Numbered from the stretch's first letter, positions 11,501-23,511 are shown. The stretch is DNA of 64,000 bases from Sabellastarte sp. h YS-2021 (GCA_964017235.1 OZ024927.1:22773160-22837159), one strand, 5' to 3'. Notes: generated from the sequence alone by a model not told the origin. Program-made: numbers and translations.

Positions 11501-12456
11501 TACAAAGTCATGGGCTAAAGCTCATGTCTTCTTTTGAATTGGAGTGCGTCATACTTCTAAAGGATACCCTAAAATTAAACCATCAACCAATAATATGCAT
11601 GGGCATACTACCGTTAAGTGAGTATGAGACCTTGCTCTATGATATCGAGCAGAAATGCTTTGCTTCGGGAATACAAGTAGAGAACTTCCATTGTGAATTT
11701 GATCAACAACAGTTTGAATTTAGCTTTGCCCCATCATATGGTATTACTTGTGCAGATAACATGTTCCGGTTTAAAGAAGGCTTTAAAGAAATGTGTGCCC
11801 AGAATGGCTACACCGGTACCTTTATGACCAAACCAGTAGCTATTGACTCCAACAATGGAGCTCACTTCAACTTTAGCCTTTGGACAGAAGACAAGAAAAA
11901 TGCATTCTATGATCCTCAAGGGCCAGATAAATTATCTGAGACCTGTCTCTATTTCATCGGTGGCATACTGCATCATCATAATGCCATTAGTGCCCTATGT
12001 GCCCCAACAATCAACTGCTACCGTCGTATGGGTCAGCCTTGTGTTCCCTGCAGAGCCGACTGGGAAATTGACCACCGTCATGTTGCACTTAGAGTGAAAA
12101 ATGATGGGGAAGATGGTACATACATGGAATGTAGATTACCCAGTGGATCATCTAACCCATACTTAGTAATGGCAGCTCTTATGGCAGCTGGATTAAATGG
12201 AGTGGAAAACAAGATACCTGCCCCAGAAAAAGGTCTAGGCAAAAGCTCAAAATTAGTGCCGAGTTCTTTGGCAGAAGCTGTCACAGCACTGAAAAATGAT
12301 GATACATTGAAAGCAGCTCTTGGGGCCAAATTTGTAGATTGGTTTGTAAGTTGCAAGGAAAATTATGAGATATCACGATTTGGTAGTCATAATATGCAGG
12401 TTATCAAGGAAAAGGAGCTGGAAATGGAACGAGAAGAATATTTTTACTACTTCTAA
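8502..12456 (+). CDS. lengsin-like glutamine-synthetase-fold protein, copy 1
   Basis: Two exons, 8502-8661 and 11267-12456, give 449 aa. The donor is CAATG|GTAAAC and the acceptor TTTTAG|GTACAA, phase 1. Exon 1 encodes the N-terminal beta-grasp part (HFQYIRFVIADVNGISKGK). Exon 2 encodes the catalytic-domain fold: SSFELECVIL, HCEFDQQQFEF, NNGAHFNFSLW, INCYRR, DHRHVALRV and ECRLPSGSSNPYL, which correspond to the metal- and nucleotide-binding motifs of type-I-like glutamine synthetases. The Glu of the substrate flap (Y-E-A-P in true synthetases) aligns with Cys in QPCVPC, so glutamine synthesis is doubtful. Lengsins are known as non-enzymatic relatives of the synthetases. ATG 8502 is chosen by match to copy 2; the frame is open upstream to 8448. 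The 2.6 kb intron holds a tandem repeat. It lies tail to tail with the paralogue at 16561-19619. Confidence 0.88.
8750..9315 (+). repeat. about 145-bp minisatellite, four units, in intron 1 of lengsin-like copy 1
   Basis: Units begin around 8777, 8924, 9068 and 9211, each with a form of atctcagaaaccgtaaggtg followed by a block ending in TGACCTTTGACCTTG. The fourth unit is the most decayed. Two units (8869-8881 and 9014-9026) keep a perfect TGACCT-T-TGACCT direct repeat, that is AGGTCA-A-AGGTCA on the other strand. Confidence 0.85.
9320..11266. other. rest of intron 1, lengsin-like copy 1
   Basis: No gene. An imperfect inverted repeat lies at 10239-10260 (ctgatgatcaaatgatctgg) and 10329-10353 (caccagatgatgtgg...atcatcag), about 115 bp overall. 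It could be a small fold-back element. The intron ends in an ordinary acceptor at 11265-11266. Confidence 0.5.
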
Positions 12457-12879
12457 TTGACTTAATGATTATGAAGACTGTCAATGTTAAATATTTCAGT
12501 TGGATATCTTTTGAGTTGTTAACAACCAGGGATGAAGCTAGGAATTTTGATTTTGTGCACCTGATTTTCCAGAAAGTTGTGGTGATATACAATATTTGTT
12601 AGGGGATGGGGTATTGTAGATCTCATGAATGATTCTACAAACAAAATGGTATGGCCTGGACGTACTGCCCAATGCACAAGCTACAATCCTGTCAACATTA
12701 ATTGATATATTAAGTAATGTTAAAGGAAATCCTGTGCTATGTTACAATTGAAGATACAGTAAAATTTCGTAGTAAACAACAATTGCATGAGTTGATTAGC
12801 CTAGAACGTTGTTATGTATCAAATCACTGTATTATGATAAAACCAATAGAAGAATATATTTTACTTTATATTTTAGTTG
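12457..12879. other. 3' flank of lengsin-like copy 1
   Basis: No clear AATAAA close to the stop codon, and no ORF of merit. Presumably 3' UTR followed by intergenic DNA. Confidence 0.4.
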
Positions 12880-13113
12880 CAGGGGCGGATCCAGCTTTTA
12901 AGTAAGGTGGGGTTCACATCAGAATACCATAACTAGGGGGGTCGGGGGACATGGCCCCTGGGAAAAAATTAATTTTTGGTAAAAATATAGTGCATTTCCT
13001 GTAAATTTAACAGCACTCTCAAGAAGTAATTTTGTACTTTGGGATGAACCCCTTTACATGATATATCAAGGGGGGGTTCGAACCCCCTGAACCCCCCGCT
13101 GGATCCGCTAGTG
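12880..13113. mobile_element. 234-bp MITE with GCGGATCCAG terminal inverted repeats
   Basis: Left end caggGGCGGATCCAG, right end CTGGATCCGCtagtg, so the 10-bp core GCGGATCCAG is inverted. The same 5-bp word AGTTG flanks it on both sides (12875-12879 and 13114-13118). The interior has G- and C-rich runs and no coding capacity. The terminal sequence is of the hAT-like kind seen in many invertebrate MITEs, but the superfamily call is tentative. Confidence 0.75.
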
Positions 13114-13149
13114 AGTTGATATAAATCGTATAATTCTGTTCAAATAAGA

Positions 13150-13345
13150 ACTTTGAACTTTGGTAACAAATATGGATTCAGCTCTCAGCTTGGAGGTTTG
13201 ATCCCTAGCCCAAACTAAAATTAGAAAGTTGATAGCTGTTTGCTTGATGATTTACAGTGCAGAATTATTACCAGTTTGTATGTACTGGTTTCCTCCACCC
13301 ACAAAGCCATCTGTTGTTATATGATATATGCAACATATTGAAAGT
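13150..13345 (+). mobile_element. degenerate tRNA-derived SINE, family A
   Basis: Diverged copy of the family best seen at 21834-22072. Recognisable are a B-box-like stretch (ggaggtttgatccctagccc), tgatttacagtgcagaatta, tgtatgtactggtttcctcc and gttgttatatgatat. The 5' end and tail are blurred. Confidence 0.6.
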
Positions 13346-14890
13346 GATGTTGATCCCAATTCAATCAGTGAAACAGTTCATTCCGATGAGTGAGTCAGTT
13401 AGTCTCACTGTATAGTGCTAGCTCACCGACAACATCCAAAATGTCACTTATGTACCAAATCGTACTGCATTGTATATTTATACTCAGTGCGATATTTGTG
13501 TGTAGTACAGGACTAAAAGTGCCGTTGATCCATTCTGTATTCACAAGTATAGCCCAAACCCTGTAGTGACTGACATTCCCCTAACGGAAAGACAGAGGCT
13601 CAGGGATTACCATTAATTTTATCAATGGCCCTGGGGTTGTTTAGCTTGCCAATGGTGTAGGAACCCATAGGGGTCTGCGATTTTAAGGATCCATCCGAGT
13701 CTCAATACATCTGCCCATAATTGGGTTTTAATATAAAAAGAGCACTTGCCTCTCTCCATATGGGGGATCTAACTTTAAAATATTGTGATGTTGTTATTTG
13801 TTGATCTAAGACTGCACTTATTATACACACAAACAAATCTTAAACTGCATGTATAAACCCCATTTTTTTTCAGTGGGTACATTTCTCAACCCGACCAGAA
13901 GTCAGACAATTAGAAACTGGTCAGTGTAGAATTAACTAGTATGTCCTGCTGATTTCAATCACCCTCATAAACACGTTGTGATATGACCTTTATGGTCATT
14001 TCTGAAAGGCAGGAGGCAAATGTGTTTTCCAAGACAATATTGTTCCTCAATAAAAGTAGGGAAACACCAAAATTAGTTTCAAACAAGGGTGAAGATATCA
14101 TCGAAGTTAGGAGGGAAGTCTGAAAGTTACAGTCTTCAGTTTGTTTCTCAAATAACCATGGTTGTTAGTTACCTGATGACAGATGATGCCATATGTGCAA
14201 ACTGTGATGATGCCTTATGTGCAAACTTTGGCTATGAAGTTCGCTCTTTATATGGACACTACAAAAGGACAGTATCTTGCACAACTGAGATTGTTGGAAA
14301 TTATTAAAGCAGACAACTAAAAGGGAATTCCATAAAACAAATGATATTTCCATTGCCAAAAAGAATAATGTTTTTGTCTTGTCATGGTTACCTAAAGCCT
14401 TGCCGGTCCACACTGTATCAAGGCAACCAGTAAGGTATGAAAGAACATTTTTTTTAATGTGTTTATTGGATATATATACCACATTACAGTACAAGAAGTC
14501 AGATTACAATACATAATACATTAATACATTACTTGAAGTGCCAAGACAAAAACACACAATCAGACGGCTACAAGAACTAACACATTTAATATTAGACAAA
14601 AAGTACACATTATAAGTACTCCAGTAAACTCAATAAACTTTTGACTTTAATACATTATAACTACCAAAGATGCAACATTAAGGTGATATTAATAACATTA
14701 TAATGTTCTTGTTGTACAAAAAAGAGATTTCAGCTTAAATGAAAATGAAAATTATGGGGACCAGTTTATGTTTTCTATCCTAGCTAATAACTCTTTATTA
14801 TTATCAGCAACATACTTTTGTAAAATTATTTTGTAATACTTAATTCTTGACTTTGAATGAAAGAACATCATCTACAAACGTATAATCCAA
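13346..14890. other. gene-free stretch between the lengsin-like genes
   Basis: No gene or recognised repeat. The small frames around 14089-14494 on both strands have no domain and overlap each other. Confidence 0.5.
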
Positions 14891-14895
14891 AAAAA

Positions 14896-15018
14896 TCAAA
14901 GTTGGTGTTTATGTCCTGTTCAACACCCAGGGTCTTATTGGGACAGGCTCTCCATTTTACCACTTGTGGGAGTCAAACCAACACATAACTGATAGCCTAT
15001 GATCAGATGCACTAAAGT
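14896..15018 (-). mobile_element. tRNA-derived SINE, family B, partial
   Basis: Minus-strand copy. It keeps the words cctgttcaacacccagggtc, ttgggacaggctctc and ccacttgtgggagtcaaacc (B box on the minus strand), then a shortened tRNA-like head. The better copy is at 19015-19147. Confidence 0.65.
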
Positions 15019-15114
15019 AGAATTAGGGACAAGATTGATTTGTGTATGATATAGAATGGTGACATGAAAATGAGCAATGATATCTCTGAAGTGATACAGT
15101 AAAAACTAACACAC

Positions 15115-15711
15115 ACCCCCAGTTTGCACATTTGTCAGTCCGATTTTGGCAGCCAACATTGGCCTAACAGCGTTTTGGCCGGGGGAGATGACATTGGCCC
15201 AATGTCGGCAAGTCGCCTGTGAACATTTTACTCAATGTGTAGCATCAGCCAATCAGATTACAGCATGGTGTTATGTGGCCATTGTTTAACAGAAAGGCAA
15301 GTGATTCACAGATTGTGGGAGGAGATCTTAGTTAAGGGAATCCCTTAAAAGTCACATGATCCAACATTAACAATGGTGGAACAGTGTCATAAAGTGATAA
15401 TCCATAATCCATTGATAAAATTACAATGTTAAAAAACAACTTTTCTAGTGTGAATTTATAATGAGAATATTATTTTTATATCTAAAATTGTTAATTAGTT
15501 ATAATTTGTGGGCTCACTGAAAAATGATTTTAGACATACCATAATAAAAAATTTTTACTGAGATTCCCAAAATACCCTTTTATTGCTCGCCGCCATCTTG
15601 AATAAAAATCTAACGTTGGCCCAACTTTGGCAAAATATAGAGATATCTGTTCTGAGTAGTGGTTGGCGACCACCAGCCAATGTCGGTCTGATGGCAAAAT
15701 GCTATCTGGGT
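15115..15711. mobile_element. candidate MITE with long imperfect inverted ends
   Basis: The left end (acccccagtttgcacatttg...cgattttggcagccaacattgg) and the reverse complement of the right end (acccagatagcattttgcca...gaccgacattggct) align over about 50 bp with mismatches. Both ends carry runs of the ttggcc/gccaa words. No ORF of merit inside. Confidence 0.5.
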
Positions 15712-16172
15712 AGTACGGTATTTTATGACATCACAAATGGATTCAGGAATGAATTTCACACAGTATCAACTATATCACAAATTGGATTTTCTCAAAGTTT
15801 TATTGCACTTAATAAAGCAGAAAACTCGAAGTTAAATAAAATTTTAATCATTCTTAAAACACCGAGAGGGATTTTGGTCATGTAGGTGTCAGATGGACAC
15901 AGAGGTTTAGCTGGAAAACTGATTTTGATAGGTTTGTGACCTTTGCCCGATACAAGACAGTGGCATTTGGACTTTCCTTCAAAATTTATAGTCATACTGA
16001 CTGAGGTTTTTGCATTCCATGAAGGGATTTCAAACCATTTAAACCTAGCACACGAGGGACATAGATCAAGAAGTAAACTAAAGTAAGGTGTTTGATATAG
16101 GAAATTAGTAAACCTTAAGAGAACAGTGGGCCTATATTATAAAAGAGAAGGTCCATTTCCATCACAGCCAGG

Positions 16173-16325
16173 TCAAAATCAAAGTTGGAGTTTTATGTCC
16201 CATTCAGCAGCCAGGATCATATTGGGACAGGTTCTCAGTATTGCCATTTGTGGGAGTGGAACCCACGGAGAGGGGACGGCTTGAGATTAGATGCCAGACT
16301 TGCTAACCACTAGGCCTCTGAAGAC
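16173..16325 (-). mobile_element. tRNA-derived SINE, family B
   Basis: Minus-strand copy. In that sense it reads a tRNA-like head (gtggttagcaagtctgg), a B box (gggttccactcccac), then tgagaacctgtcccaatatg and the end block. It shares a tcaaagttgg extension with the copy at 14896, so these two may be one subfamily. Confidence 0.75.
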
Positions 16326-16560
16326 CTCCCATTCAGCACAGCTAGGGTGCACATTCTTGTATGAATGGAAATTCAAGGCACAACGGTACAAAAACATCGT
16401 AACAAAGGATGCAGGATATTAGAAGGGCAAATCATACTTAACATATTTTAATTTAAGCAATCTTAAGATAGTGCAAAAAGTAATACTTAAACATTGTTTA
16501 AAATAAAGATCAAAATATTATAAATGTAATAACTTTCAAACTGAGTTACATTACACAGCA

Positions 16561-19500
16561 TCAGAGATGATACAAATATTCATCCCTCTCCATTTGTAAT
16601 TCACTTCCCTTAATATGTTTCATGTCATGGCTGCCAAATCTAGAGATGTCATTTTTTTCCTTAAAAGCCAAGTACCACTTCACAAATACTGATCCTAAGC
16701 TATCCTTTAGAACATCATCATTCCTCAAATTATCAAGAGCCTCCTTTAAACTGTGCGGCAAAGAACCTGGATTTTGTCCTTTTCCCTTGGGTGGTGGCTC
16801 TATCTGTCTCTCTATACCATCTAACCCTGCTGCCATAACACCTGCAGTAACCAGGTAAGGGTTGGCTGAGCCACTAGGTAATCTACATTCTATGTACGTC
16901 CTTCCTTCATCATAATTTTTCAGGCGTAATGCAGTATCACAATTATCAATGTCCCAGTCGGGTTGTGTTGGAACACCTATTTCATGGAATCTTCTGTAGC
17001 AGTTTATTGTGGGGGCACAGAGAGCACAGAGTGCTTTTAAATGATAGAGTACACCACCTATAAAGTACAGGCAAGTTTTGGATAGCTTACTTGGGCCTTC
17101 AGGATCAAAGAAAGCATTTTTGTTGTCTTTAGTCCAGAGGCTGAAGTTAAAGTGAGCACCATTGCAAGATTCAATGTCAATTGGTTTTGTCATAAATGTA
17201 GCAAAATATCCTTTCTGAAGGCAGAATTCTTTAAAGCCTTCTTTATACCTAAAGATGCTGTCCGCACAATCAATATCATACACTGGTATCAAGCTGAACT
17301 CTATCTGCGCAGGATCATATTCACAGTGGATGTTCTCAGTTAGTATTCCTGATTCTTGAGCTTGTTGTTCAAACTCATACAAGAGATCTTCTAGGATGCT
17401 TAGTGGAAATATACACGTGTTTTGTAACTGGCTACTTACAGGCTGTAGATTTTCTTTAGATAAGATCAAACCTTCTAATTCAAAAGATGACCATAGTCTT
17501 AAACCATGACTTTGAAGTCTTTCTAATTGTCGTCTTGCCAGAGTGCGTGGATTAATTTCTAAAGGCTCTCCTGTGCTGCTATTTGATAACTCGCAGATAA
17601 TGTCTCCAACTTTGTACTTTCCTTTTGTTGCCCATGGTACAGGACTGACTTTAGAGGTTAAAGGTAAAAGTAGTCCACTTTTTCCACAAGTAGTGTCTAG
17701 CTTCTGTAGTGCAAGAGGAGTTTCATTTCTTAGACCCATAGCGAAAGAACCTGTAAAAAACAGTATTAAGGACATAAACATATAAACATGAGGAGTGAAC
17801 ACAAGTTATCTGTTGTTATTGCAAGGGAAATGGGAGGTAAAGTAACATAATGGTTAACACACTCGCCTCCCACCTATCAGGTGCCAGTTTCGATCCCTAA
17901 CCCTACCTGAAGTGGGAAACATGGTAGTGCCTTGTTAGTGTCTGGTGGTTTTCAGTGCTAACTCTCAACCAACTATTACATACTCCTTTGGTATGACCTT
18001 CACAAATTACCTGCCTCTTAACATAATTACACAAGAACTATTAAATTGATTGTGATGAAATTTTCAGATGGATGAATGGTACATTGGCCCTATTAGGACA
18101 CGTTACAGATGAATACAGCACACTACTATGATAACCATGAAAGTTACCAAACTTTGTAGGTGATATTGGATTCCATAAAAGTGACATACCAAACCTTGTA
18201 GGTGCTGAGTCATACAAGTTGGTGACATAGACAGACAAAAGATGAAACTATGGGTTTCACATCCCTTTCAATGGCCAAGGTCAGGTGTGTCCACCATATT
18301 GCCAGGAACTAAACTCTAACTTACGACATCAAATATACCATTCAACAGCCAGGGTTATATTGCGACAGGATTGTCACTTGTCGCAGCTGAACCCACACAA
18401 AGGCAAGAGAGCCTGTGAATAGATGCCTTGCTAACTCCAAGCCCAGTAAGAACATGTCAAACACAACAACACCATAGATGAGAGCCAGCTGATTATATAC
18501 AAAGCTTGTTAACATTAATAGGCAGGGTCCATTGTCGATATTTACATTTGTCCTATCAACTGTGGTGATTTTGAGGAAACCTTCAATAGTCCTTAATTGT
18601 TGCCAGGAGCTGACAACACGATTACAAATATCGGAGCCAAGTGATCATTACCTAGGTCCACTTTGTGTCTTGGTTGGACCTCTTTCTCTACGCCCTCAAG
18701 GGATGAATAGGGGTGTCTTTTTAACAACACAAGTACAAGGGCGTGAAAATAAATAAATACAAAAAATGACCACACGCACGATAAGAATACCACCTATCCC
18801 ACAACCAGAGAGTGCTTGTATCGAGGTGTATGATTCTGCACCCACTATTGTTATATTATATGTAAGGCAATGTGAAATTATTGCTCTTTCTATTTACATA
18901 CACTGGCTTTTGAACTAAACGCAAAATCTTGACCTTGGATATTTGTTTATGTAAATAAAAACAGGTTTTCAGGGCTTTAGAATGAATTAAATCAGGTTCT
19001 TTTGCCTGCTATAGTTATGTCCTGTTCAAAAGCCAGGGTCATGTTGTGACAGGTCCTCAGAATTGTCACCTGTGGGAGTTAAACCCACACAGAGGTGACA
19101 GCCTGTGATTAGATACCAACATGCTAACCATAAGGCCAGTGGGGGGCCCTTTGTAAACTTGTCATTGATATATTAAAACATTACATATAGGTAAAAGGTC
19201 AAGTGTCAAATATTAGAAAATAATGGATTGTTTACGAGGTCTCGAAGGTTATTGGATACTTTTGACAAAAGATTATCTCTCAGGTGTAATTTAATATAAG
19301 TTATTGCCATCGATATATTGACGCTGAATTTTTGGTGGTATGGTTAAAAGATAATTAACTCCACATATACTCCATCTAAAGTCAATATGGGAGATATTCA
19401 ACAACATTTGAAAGCGGGAAACTGATTTATCACTTTTATCACTATGTGAAATGTCTTACCATAATCAACTTTCATTCCAGTTTGGAGCTGGTTAAAGCCC

Positions 19501-19619
19501 TGTCTTGTGGTTGCCTTCCCCTTAGCTATCCCATTGAGGTCAGAACAAATAAAACGGATGTACTGAAATTGTTTTGCCTGTTTCATCAATTCCTCATGCT
19601 GTGCTAATACTTTAGCCAT
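16561..19619 (-). CDS. lengsin-like glutamine-synthetase-fold protein, copy 2
   Basis: Two exons on the minus strand, 19619-19460 and 17750-16561, give 449 aa. The donor is TATG|GTAAGA and the acceptor TTTACAG|GTTC, phase 1, exactly as in copy 1. Exon 1: QFQYIRFICSDLNGIAKGK. Exon 2: SSFELEGLIL, HCEYDPAQIEF, CNGAHFNFSLW, INCYRR, DNCDTALRL and ECRLPSGSANPYL. The first Arg of the N-R-x-A-x-R motif is Cys here (DNC), and the flap Glu is Gly (IGVP), so catalysis is even less likely than in copy 1. By eye the two proteins are roughly 60% identical in exon 2. The intron (19459-17751) carries one family A and two family B SINEs. ATG 19619 is preceded by an AG acceptor-like site at 19623-19624, so a 5'-UTR intron is possible. 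Confidence 0.88.
17835..18035 (+). mobile_element. tRNA-derived SINE, family A, in intron of lengsin-like copy 2
   Basis: Recognisable are the A-box region (aatggttaacacactcgcct), the B-box region (ccagtttcgatccctaaccc), agtgggaaacatggtagtgc and a worn 3' part. Antisense to the host gene. Confidence 0.75.
18335..18452 (-). mobile_element. tRNA-derived SINE, family B, in intron of lengsin-like copy 2
   Basis: Contains cattcaacagccagggttat, tgcgacagga and cagctgaacccacacaaagg, followed by the tRNA-like head gatgccttgctaactccaag, read on the minus strand. A similar but weaker stretch lies just before it (18250-18334). Confidence 0.7.
19015..19147 (-). mobile_element. tRNA-derived SINE, family B, best copy
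   Basis: Minus-strand reading: tRNA-like head with the A-box area (ggccttatggttagcatgtt), B box (GGGTTTAACTCCCAC), a tgacaattctgaggacctgt block and an end like ccctggcttttgaacaggac. Related copies lie at 14896, 16173, 18335, 29041 (head only) and 39737. Confidence 0.8.
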
Positions 19620-19624
19620 ACTCT

Positions 19625-21820
19625 AGATTGCATGAAATAGTATTGCTAGTATTATAAGAAAGTATTTTACTGTAGAACAATGTGTGTTTGTATGTGCCTC
19701 CAAACACACATAATGGGCATGTCAATACACAAATTGTCCCATATAGGTACTTGGAACTCAGACTTGCTACTATACTATCGCGTACTTCAACAGTTGACAT
19801 CTGAAGGGCCGTTAGTTTGATAAGATAGGGTCATTATAGATGTTGATAAATGATCTAAATTGAAGTTATTGTTTCAGATGAAGTTACTTAATGATTTACT
19901 TAAATATTAGTACAGCATGTTGTTAATTACTTTATCTTTAACATATTTCTCGGTTTGAATCTGTTGTGGAAAATTATATGGTCCGGAAAGTCAGTTCATC
20001 GAATTTGAAGCTTAAATCGATTACTAAAGTCAATAAATTGACTTTTTAGGTCAATAAAGTCGAGTGATTTTAATTGGTAAGTTGAGTAATGTTGAATTAT
20101 TGAGTTAAAAATTATTTTCATTAACCGATCCTTCCAAAATATATTCAAATCCTGAAGAACAACTCTGGAGTAAGTTGTGTATATGTTTTGACCCAGTTGT
20201 GAAATTGTGGGAAAAATGGGACTTAAATTTGTCTCTTTTGTGCACTAATCTTGTTTAAATCTTTCCTTTAATGATTAGATCTGAGGAATTGTAGCCTACC
20301 CTTTGATTAGATCTAAGGGTTATTAAAAGTAACTGTCAATTTAAAGAGGTTGAAGCCATCCAAAAGGTCACTAAAAGAAATAGGCTAATTACAATTAAAT
20401 CCAACTTACCAGTGGTGAGGCTTTCTTTTAATGAGATTTGAAGATTGTAGCCAACCTTTTGAAGATTAGATCTCAGGGTTAATTCAGTGATAAATCACAG
20501 TCATAAATCTCATGATAATGTAGCGGGTAAATAACAACAGTGATATCAACATTTGCAATTAGTAATGTAAATAAACTATCAATGTGATTTAGTGTTAAAG
20601 CTCTTCATATTAGAAAATATATGTTGTAGTTTAGTCTCATATGGATGCTATCTCAAATTCTGAATTTTTCAATAAATGTACATACACATATAGACCTATT
20701 CAACAAGCAGGTCATGTGACCTACAGTTGTCAAACAAATCCAGTCAAGCAGCAACTGAGCAAGTCCTTCCTTATCCAAGTAGTTAATATTCAGATTGATA
20801 TGTGAGTTAATAGTGTAAGTGCTTCATCATTTTGAAATAACTCAATTAGATTACTTCACTTTTTTGAGATTTTTTTTTGTTTTAACAGTCAATTAAAGTA
20901 CGTTATGTTATTAATATCGCCTTTTCCAAGTGTTATAACCTGGGGAAGAACACTCCAATTTTCAAGTGATATAACCTGGGGAAGAACACTCCAATTAGAA
21001 TTTTCTCTGGTTAGCATCAGAAAATTACCAGGAAAAGAGTTGGAGAAAGATAAATAAAAATGCCTATCAGTACTTTCTTGAGCAGTATGTTCTTCATATC
21101 TGGATATCTGACAAGAGAGGGGGGAAACACTTTATAAAAGACAAATACTTTGCTTCACAAAAAGATGTACATTCATTTATTCAAATTCATTGTGCAATAA
21201 AATGGAAAGATCGTACTGATATGAGTGGGAAGTGCAATTGTAAAGCAGGGTTAAGTTTAAATAACATTTTCCATGTAATTATTTAAACTTTATGTAGTTT
21301 CTCTACTTTAATATGAGACATAGTGATATAAACAGTGACACCCTGAACTGTTTTGTGTCTACATGTACAAGTACACAGATCTTCTTGTCACTTGTATATC
21401 TCAAAAATAGATTAAAAAATTTCAAGTGATGATAACAATGTAACATTGTATATGTGACCATTGCCTACGCAAAATAAGGAAGCCGAAGTTTTTAAGAACT
21501 TGATTTTTGTTACCTTCTACGAGAAGCTGATCATTGTAGCCATGGGATAGCTCTTCTTCATATGATCTGTCAGTTCAAAATGAGTATCATGAAAGAAATA
21601 CCATGGGACAAAACCAGTACAGATTTACTACTACGGTGGCATGAACCTAGGGGCCCTTCCATTTAGTCTGAACCAGCGCTATGATCACCAGCTAAATTTT
21701 GCAAAAGTGTAAACTGATGTGAAAAAAGAAGTAAAAATTTAAAGCACAACTGCGATTCTGTCATAGAAATCAAGGAATATCTTGCTGCAAGAAAGTCCCA
21801 TTTTCATATCTGCTTTCCTC
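19625..21820. other. gene-free stretch upstream of lengsin-like copy 2
   Basis: No gene recognised. The 62-codon frame at 19800-19612 (-), starting MSTVEVRDSI just upstream of exon 1, could be transcribed leader but has no domain. A pair of diverged blocks around 20268-20340 and 20420-20480 both contain gattagatct and agggtt. Confidence 0.45.
20924..20996. repeat. 36-37-bp tandem duplication
   Basis: Two adjacent copies share the word ataacctggggaagaacact, at 20924-20960 and 20961-20996, differing at two or three positions. Non-coding. Confidence 0.85.
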
Positions 21821-21833
21821 AAAAGTATACCAG

Positions 21834-22072
21834 GGGCCATGGTGGCACAGTGCTAACACTCTCGCCTCCCACCTCTGAGGCCGGGGTTAGGTTCCCTGCA
21901 CTGCCTCAAGTGGGAAAGCTGGTAGTTGCTTGCCATTGGTTGGCAGTTTACAGTACAGAACCCTGACGAACTGTATGTACTGGTTTCCTCTGCCCTTCCA
22001 ACTACCTGTTGTGATATGACCTGTACAGTGTTGGAAGCGGCGTAAAACCCCAAATAAATAAATAAATAAACT
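21834..22072 (+). mobile_element. complete tRNA-derived SINE, family A, with 12-bp target duplication
   Basis: Reference copy of this family. The head has A box ggtggcacagtgctaacac and a B-box region (ccggggttaggttccct), followed by a body with gtatgtactggtttcctctg and tgatatgacctgtacagtgt and an (AAAT)n tail. The direct repeat AAAGTATACCAG flanks it at 21822-21833 and 22073-22084, so both ends are defined. Confidence 0.92.
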
Positions 22073-22084
22073 AAAGTATACCAG

Positions 22085-23455
22085 TCCACACAAAATATGG
22101 TGTTGTCCCAGTTGGCTCAGTCTTGAGCTATCACTTGAAAGATTTTAAGCCAAAGTTTAAAGTTACATGTACTAACATACCTCTTCCATAAATAATTATT
22201 CAAGAAAGTGAAATTTAATCTTTGTCAGCCAAAGTAACAGAATTTTATTTGAATTATGGTTTAAAGCTCTTAACTGACGGAAGCCTATGTAATAGACAGG
22301 CACACGTGCAGACACAGGCTCCAAAAGCAAAGTACTGTAGCCGTGCTCTGTAACGCCCATGGGCAATGTGACCAAATATTTGCAAAAGTTGGGGATGGGT
22401 GTTTACAACAACGAAAACTAGCTGGGCGTTTTGAAAAAATAACCTGAATTTGGGGAAACCATGTTTTAGCACATACCGACTGGAAGTAAAATATGCAGTT
22501 GGTAAACAAATCTCGGCACAATAAAAGGCGACATAAATTACTAAAATAAGGAAAATGTTGTTGAAAATGGATGTAAATTAATCATATTTGACCAATTATT
22601 GGGTTTTTATGAAGAAAGTTTACATCGAAACTACATTTTAGCAATTTATGGGTGATAAGGTAAGATTGTGGATGGGTACTTTCAAAAGCATGAGCGATAC
22701 AGAGCGCGGCACCGGTAATAAAAACAGAAATAAAGTAATTTTACAGATGTGTTTATTCTTCACAATAATTTAATAGTAAATGTTAATCTAAATATTAGAT
22801 CAAGACAATGTAAGTTTATAAACATTAGGGGATGTTGTTCATGTTCATATTAGTAGCAAGGAAGAGTATTCTTATGGATTGTTAGAATATCAGCAAGAGT
22901 ATTGTGCTCTCATTAATAAAATATAAGATATAAAATTAAATATATGTGCTATAAATGACTGAACCAAGAAAAAGTGACATTAAAGCTGTAACCTAAAGCA
23001 GTAATTACATAAAAATATTTTGGATACCACCCCTTTGTGAAGCTTTTTTTCTCCCACAAAATATCTCACCATGTGTACTAGTTTGACTCTTTATATTAAT
23101 TTAAGTTACTTTAATAGTAACAGTATTAAAACAGTTAAAAGCAGTAAACTGAAAAACTCTATTGAAAGGCAGCACACAGCATATCTTTTGTTGACCAACT
23201 ATAGGCCACGTGACTGAAAGTGCATTTGTTTGTTGAATAGGTCTATTGACAAATATTTAACTAATATTGTTGCTTAATCATAGAACGATCATGTTACATT
23301 ATATAAGAAAATGTTAAAGGAATTAAAATAACCTGCACATCACCAGTGGACTTGAGGTTAAAGTACAACCATTAATGCATTCTGATATTATGTTTCAATA
23401 AATATGCAACAAAAGTTTTTTTTCACTATGAATATGAGTAAAAGTTTTGTACATT
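22085..23455. other. gene-free stretch
   Basis: AT-rich DNA with no recognisable gene. The overlapping minus frames around 22254-22521 have no domain. Confidence 0.5.
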
Positions 23456-23458
23456 TGG

Positions 23459-23511
23459 TTGTCCATTTCATGAAATGGACAATTTCCTTGTCCATTTCAC
23501 GAAATGGACAA
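23459..23511. repeat. two 24-bp palindromes in tandem
   Basis: TTGTCCATTTCATGAAATGGACAA (24 bp) at 23459-23482, and the same palindrome with CG for TG in the centre at 23488-23511, separated by 5 bp. Arms of 11-12 bp are perfect. Each centre has the form TTC-nn-GAA. Confidence 0.9.

Noticed and set aside
17751-17802. Single-exon lengsin-like gene starting at 17802
   Set aside because: The frame runs into the intron. The acceptor at 17751-17752 and the matching exon 1 at 19619-19460 reproduce the gene structure of copy 1 exactly.
21853-22093. Minus-strand ORFs at 21.9-22.1 kb
   Set aside because: They are antisense reading of the family A SINE.
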